35,535 bases of DNA, taken from JASMHC01 sp964476515. GTDB lineage: Bacteria > Pseudomonadota > Alphaproteobacteria > Rhodobacterales > Rhodobacteraceae. The position numbers and the translations under genes are program-made. The stretch spans positions 1-35,535 of the forward strand of contig CAYZAY010000018.1 of the NCBI GenBank assembly GCA_964476515.1. Direction: 5' to 3'. Shown here piece by piece: positions 32,584-35,535 of the stretch; within the stretch, counting starts at the first letter, position 1; each line of letters starts with the position of its first letter. The notes beneath the pieces are model-generated. The model saw only the letters and a program-made list of their open reading frames with translations, was not told the origin of the DNA and made no database searches.

Positions 32584-33627
32584 TTAGTGCTGGCTGCAAA
32601 CAGGACAATTATCCCGTTTTTTAAGGGCGATTTTGCGGGTCTCGCCATAAAGCGCGTCGTAGAAAAACATCTCGCCTTTCAACGCTTGACCTGCGCCTGT
32701 GATCAGCTTCAACGCCTCTTGCGCCATCATTGATCCGATGACACCGGGAAGGGCTGCCGAAACACCTGCTTCTGCACAGCTTGGGGCAAGGCCCTGCGCC
32801 GGGGCCTCGGGGAAGATGCATTGATAACAGGGGGTGCCATTCGCTGGATCAAAGACGCTTAACTGGCCTTCCCACTGTGATAAGGCGCCTGAAACCAATG
32901 GCTTACTTAGTTTCGCAGCAATCCGGTTGGACAAATAGCGCGTTTCGAAATTGTCGGTCCCATCGAGGATGATATCAAAGTCGGCGAACAGCTTTTCAGC
33001 ATCTTCTTCGACTAATCGGCGATGATAGGGCAAGACCGAGACATTCGGATTTTGCGCTTCGACCGCTTCTTTGGCCGAAAAAACCTTGGGCATCCCGATG
33101 CGTGCATCGGTATGTATCACCTGTCGCTGCAGGTTCGAATTCTCGACGATGTCGTCATCAATAACACCGATTGTCCCAGCACCCATCGCCCCAAGATATT
33201 GCAACGCAGGCGCGCCAAGCCCCCCTGCCCCGATCACCAGAACCTTGGATTCCTTCAGGGCCTTTTGTCCGGATCCGCCGATTTCACGCAGCATGATATG
33301 GCGGGCGTAGCGGTCCAGTTCGGAATTTGTGAAAAGGGGTTTGTCCATCGGGGTCGTGTCTTCTGATTGGGGCGTTGCAGCGGATTTGAGCCGCTTTAAC
33401 ACAGATAGGTAGGCCAGCACGATAAGCGCAAGGCCAAAGACAATCCCCCAACCGGCCACGCTTCCCCCGATTGCAGTTCGAACTGGATTACCGTCGGGCA
33501 ACACCAGATGGGTCAACACAATCAGCGCCACCAATCCCAAAAGCAGGGCAATACGAAGCGACTTTGGAAACCCAGCGATATGCCCAACAGCATAGACAAG
33601 CAAAGCTAGTCCAAGGACAAGAAGCAC
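32584..33627 (-). CDS. MoeB/ThiF-family adenylyltransferase with N-terminal membrane domain
   Basis: A 347-aa E1-like enzyme that adenylates the C-terminal Gly of a sulfur-carrier protein (MoaD or ThiS). From about residue 94 (MDKPLFTNSELDRYARHI) it is a standard MoeB: GAGGLG (133-138), GTDNFETR, and zinc cysteines CYQC and CPVC. The first about 93 residues form two or three hydrophobic helices, absent from E. coli MoeB. The GTG at 33627 overlaps the dut stop (TAGTG), which supports this long form; an internal ATG at Met94 would give a soluble MoeB and is the alternative start. Third gene of a coaBC-dut-moeB operon. Confidence 0.85.
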   Translation of the reverse strand: MLLVLGLALLVYAVGHIAGFPKSLRIALLLGLVALIVLTHLVLPDGNPVRTAIGGSVAGWGIVFGLALIVLAYLSVLKRLKSAATPQSEDTTPMDKPLFTNSELDRYARHIMLREIGGSGQKALKESKVLVIGAGGLGAPALQYLGAMGAGTIGVIDDDIVENSNLQRQVIHTDARIGMPKVFSAKEAVEAQNPNVSVLPYHRRLVEEDAEKLFADFDIILDGTDNFETRYLSNRIAAKLSKPLVSGALSQWEGQLSVFDPANGTPCYQCIFPEAPAQGLAPSCAEAGVSAALPGVIGSMMAQEALKLITGAGQALKGEMFFYDALYGETRKIALKKRDNCPVCSQH

Positions 33628-34082
33628 TAACTTTGACCTGTCGAGCCAAAGCCGCCATCGCCGCGGGTTGTGTCATCAAGGGTTTCACCCAATTCGAACA
33701 TCGCCTGAATAACCGGCGCAACGATCATCTGCGCAACGCGGTCGCCATGAGAAATTGTGAACGGTTCTTGCCCTGCATTCATTAGGATCACTCCCAGCGG
33801 TCCACGATAATCGCTGTCGATAGTGCCCGGTGAATTGGGCACCGTGATGCCGTGCTTTAGCGCAAGGCCAGAACGGGGGCGTATTTGGGCCTCGTAGCCT
33901 TGCGGGATCGCCATGCGTAGACCCGTTGGAACCAAGGTCCGTTCGCCGGGGCCAAGCACTATATCCTTCGGGCCACCAAAATTCGCGCGAATATCTGCAC
34001 CCGCCGCACCAGAGCTTTCATAGCTTGGCAAACCAAGATCGCGATCTGCGCCTTCGTCCCAGACAAACCGAACTGTCACCAT
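33627..34082 (-). CDS. dut: Deoxyuridine 5'-triphosphate nucleotidohydrolase
   Basis: A 151-aa trimeric dUTPase that hydrolyses dUTP to dUMP and keeps uracil out of DNA. All five motifs are visible: AGADIRAN, RPRSGLALKHG, GTIDSDYRG, RVAQMIV and the C-terminal RGDGGFGSTG that closes over the active site. The start chosen is ATG 34082, which shares a base with the coaBC stop (TGATG); a GTG one codon upstream is possible. Downstream it overlaps the moeB-like gene by one base, so three genes are translationally coupled. Confidence 0.96.
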   Translation of the reverse strand: MVTVRFVWDEGADRDLGLPSYESSGAAGADIRANFGGPKDIVLGPGERTLVPTGLRMAIPQGYEAQIRPRSGLALKHGITVPNSPGTIDSDYRGPLGVILMNAGQEPFTISHGDRVAQMIVAPVIQAMFELGETLDDTTRGDGGFGSTGQS

Positions 34083-35281
34083 CACTTGCCACCCAGCGCG
34101 TCAGCTATTTTCAGGGCCAAACGCTCGGCCGTTTCCGTTTTCGACATGCGTGGCCATTCCTCAGCATCAGCTTGCGTGATCAACGTCACGGCGTTTTCTG
34201 AGCCACCCATTATGCCAGTCGAAGGAGACACGTCATTCGCAACTATCCAGTCACAGCCTTTGCGCTTACGTTTGGCCGTTGCGTTCGCGACGACGTCGTC
34301 GGTTTCGGCTGCAAACCCCACCACCAAATCCGGCCGACCCGCGCCCATTTGCGCAACCGTCGCCAGAATGTCGGGATTTTCGGCAAACTCCAAGACTGGC
34401 AATTTGCCATTGTCTTTCTTGATCTTGCTGCCCGACGCACTGGCGACCCGCCAATCCGCAACAGCAGCTGCAAACACAGCAGCGTCCGTAGGCATGCTGT
34501 CCTGAACAGCGGCCAGCATTTCGTTGGCGGATTGAACCGCAACGATTTCCGCCCCAACCGGCATTGGGGCGTCAGCAGGTCCCGTCACGAACGTCACAGT
34601 GGCCCCAAGCTTCGTCAGAGCGTTGGCAATAGCCGTCCCCTGCGCACCCGACGACCGGTTCGCGATATAGCGCACGGGATCAATCGGTTCATGGGTTGGA
34701 CCCGATGTCACCAGAATGCGTTTACCTTTCAGCGGCCCATCGGAAAAATGCGTGTCGATGGCATCCAAAATCTCCTGCGGTTCGGACATTCGGCCCATGC
34801 CATATTCCCCACAGGCCATGTCGCCTTCGTTCGGGCCAACGACCGAAACTCCGTCAGCGCGCAGCGTTGCAAGGTTTCGCTGGGTCGACGGGTGTTCCCA
34901 CATGCGCACGTTCATGGCAGGGGCGACCATCACGGACGTGTCCGTTGCCAGTAACAAAGTCGTCGCCAGATCATCAGCCCGCCCTTGTGCGATCTTGGCC
35001 ATGATGTCAGCAGATGCTGGGGCCACAACAACAAGATCAGCAACCCGAGACAGCTGGATGTGACCCATTTCCGCTTCGTCTGTTAAATCGAACAGGTCGG
35101 TATAGGCCTTCTCTCCGGCAAGAGCAGATACCGACAGGGGTGTCACAAATTCCTGCGCGGCTTTGGTCAAAACCGGTGTGACATCCGCCCCTTGCTTTTT
35201 GAGCAGGCGGATAAGTTCCAGACATTTATACGCAGCTATCCCACCTGAAATAATTAGCAGGACGCGTTTGGAAGACAGCAT
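34082..35281 (-). CDS. coaBC: Bifunctional phosphopantothenoylcysteine decarboxylase/phosphopantothenate-cysteine ligase
   Basis: A 399-aa fusion enzyme making 4'-phosphopantetheine for coenzyme A. The N-terminal flavoprotein CoaC domain has SGGIAAYK, catalytic His74 (EMGHIQLS), PAMN (121-124) and substrate-loop Cys157 (GDMACGEYG). The C-terminal CoaB domain starts near 187 (KRILVTSGPTHEPIDPVRYI) and carries AAVADWR and AKRKRKGCDWIVAND. Start ATG 35281 with AAAGG upstream. It diverges from comM across 126 bp. Confidence 0.96.
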   Translation of the reverse strand: MLSSKRVLLIISGGIAAYKCLELIRLLKKQGADVTPVLTKAAQEFVTPLSVSALAGEKAYTDLFDLTDEAEMGHIQLSRVADLVVVAPASADIMAKIAQGRADDLATTLLLATDTSVMVAPAMNVRMWEHPSTQRNLATLRADGVSVVGPNEGDMACGEYGMGRMSEPQEILDAIDTHFSDGPLKGKRILVTSGPTHEPIDPVRYIANRSSGAQGTAIANALTKLGATVTFVTGPADAPMPVGAEIVAVQSANEMLAAVQDSMPTDAAVFAAAVADWRVASASGSKIKKDNGKLPVLEFAENPDILATVAQMGAGRPDLVVGFAAETDDVVANATAKRKRKGCDWIVANDVSPSTGIMGGSENAVTLITQADAEEWPRMSKTETAERLALKIADALGGK

Positions 35282-35353
35282 GAGCGGGCCTTTCGCTTTG
35301 TTGACCCATACCTATTTGCCGAGAGCGACAAACTCAATGCCCCGAATTTTACC

Positions 35354-35371
35354 GTTTAACCAATCTTAAAC
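35354..35371. promoter_or_regulatory. Inverted repeat in the coaBC-comM divergent region
   Basis: GTTTAA (35354-35359), CCAATC, TTAAAC (35366-35371): perfect 6-bp arms. It contains TTAA-N6-TTAA, close to but not the canonical CtrA spacing (N7). A TF site or overlapping promoter is possible; the evidence is weak. Confidence 0.35.
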
Positions 35372-35407
35372 CACAACCCGACTAGCGTTTCGCAAGGAGG
35401 TTTCGGG

Positions 35408-35485
35408 ATGGTCACACGATCCTACACAGTTGCATTCGAAGGGATCGAAGCTCGACTGGTCGAGGTTCAATGCGCCGTCGCGCCC
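35408..35485 (+). pseudogene. comM: comM/yifB (Mg-chelatase-like ATPase) 5' fragment, interrupted after about 26 codons
   Basis: ATG 35408 is preceded by a near-ideal AAGGAGG site at 7 bases. The first residues (MVTRSYTVAFEGIEARLVEV, then QCAVAP) are the family's conserved N-terminus. The next residues should be a GLPAF-IVGLPDKAV stretch; instead the frame reads unrelated codons and stops at TAA about 35531-35533. The foreign sequence matches the middle of an IS3-type transposase on the opposite strand. ComM is a RecA-assisted branch-migration helicase for natural transformation; this copy is truncated as presented. Either a real disruption or an assembly joint at a contig end. Confidence 0.8.
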
Positions 35486-35535
35486 GCCAGCCGCCGCTTG
35501 CCAGCTTCCATGAAGTCCTTCGACCATTTGTAATA
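35482..35535 (-). mobile_element. IS3-family OrfA transposase fragment at the window edge
   Basis: Read on the minus strand from 35535, the frame gives YYKWSKDFMEAGKRRLAG, matching the segment just after the helix-turn-helix of IS3-family OrfA proteins (usual form YYxWSKEFLEAGKRRLAGDTARAAT). After LAG it departs from that consensus and reaches a TGA inside comM. No terminal inverted repeat, target duplication or IS end lies between it and comM, so this is an internal OrfA piece fused directly to comM. The upstream half of OrfA lies beyond the window. Confidence 0.75.

Noticed and set aside
35354..35371. CtrA box upstream of comM
   Set aside because: TTAA half-sites are 6 bp apart instead of the canonical 7, so it is listed only as an inverted repeat.

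Overview
The window looks like chromosomal DNA from a marine alphaproteobacterium of the Rhodobacteraceae (Roseobacter group). This is inferred from gene content and protein style: a pyrrolysine-free MttB-family methyltransferase next to amine/amino-acid catabolic enzymes, an mreBCD-mrdA-mrdB operon, a coaBC-dut-moeB operon with a membrane-extended MoeB, short alphaproteobacterial RlmL, a KpsE-type capsule exporter with a long cytoplasmic head, and TTG/GTG starts. No tRNA, rRNA or CRISPR was seen. Genes are densely packed; the longest gene-free stretch is about 240 bp and holds a leucine leader/attenuator.

Layout. 1-7.2 kb: a catabolic island. A GntR/FCD regulator, a DapA-family lyase, an aldehyde dehydrogenase and a FAD amine/imino-acid oxidase form one minus-strand operon. 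It is followed by a terminator-like element and an MttB-family gene that runs off the left edge. A GATase1-AraC (GlxA/GbdR type) regulator diverges from the GntR gene across a 123-bp AT-rich operator region. Together these suggest import-independent breakdown of a methylated or cyclic amine, substrate unknown. 7.2-10.6 kb: housekeeping on the minus strand (RlmL-like rRNA methyltransferase, DUF1801, NAD synthase). 10.7-13.4 kb: an exported protein made of 18 MORN repeats, then a GT-B glycosyltransferase with three small hairpins between them. 13.45-15.3 kb: leuA preceded by a 26-codon leucine-rich leader ORF and mutually exclusive stems, then a terminator.

15.3-22.3 kb: a broken Nudix gene, then the rod-shape operon mreB-mreC-mreD-mrdA(PBP2)-mrdB(RodA), translationally coupled through to a GhrA-like 2-hydroxyacid dehydrogenase. 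22.3-25.2 kb: SseB-like protein and a four-cysteine uracil-DNA-glycosylase-family protein on the minus strand, diverging from an ArsR regulator/DUF318 permease pair whose promoter carries two matching palindromes 40 bp apart. 25.3-26.6 kb: NhaA antiporter. 26.7-30.5 kb: a capsule locus remnant: a kpsT pseudogene (frameshift in a T7 tract plus an in-frame TGA), an intact KpsE-like protein and a phosphomannomutase/phosphoglucomutase. 30.5-35.3 kb: M3 peptidase, then coaBC-dut-moeB on the minus strand.

The right edge is abnormal. The first 26 codons of comM/yifB are joined directly to the middle of an IS3-family OrfA transposase frame. This is either a truncated insertion element or a chimeric contig end. 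With the Nudix and kpsT lesions, three genes in the right half of the window are damaged. The most interesting non-coding signal is the putative leucine attenuator ahead of leuA, whose leader ORF may be leaderless.
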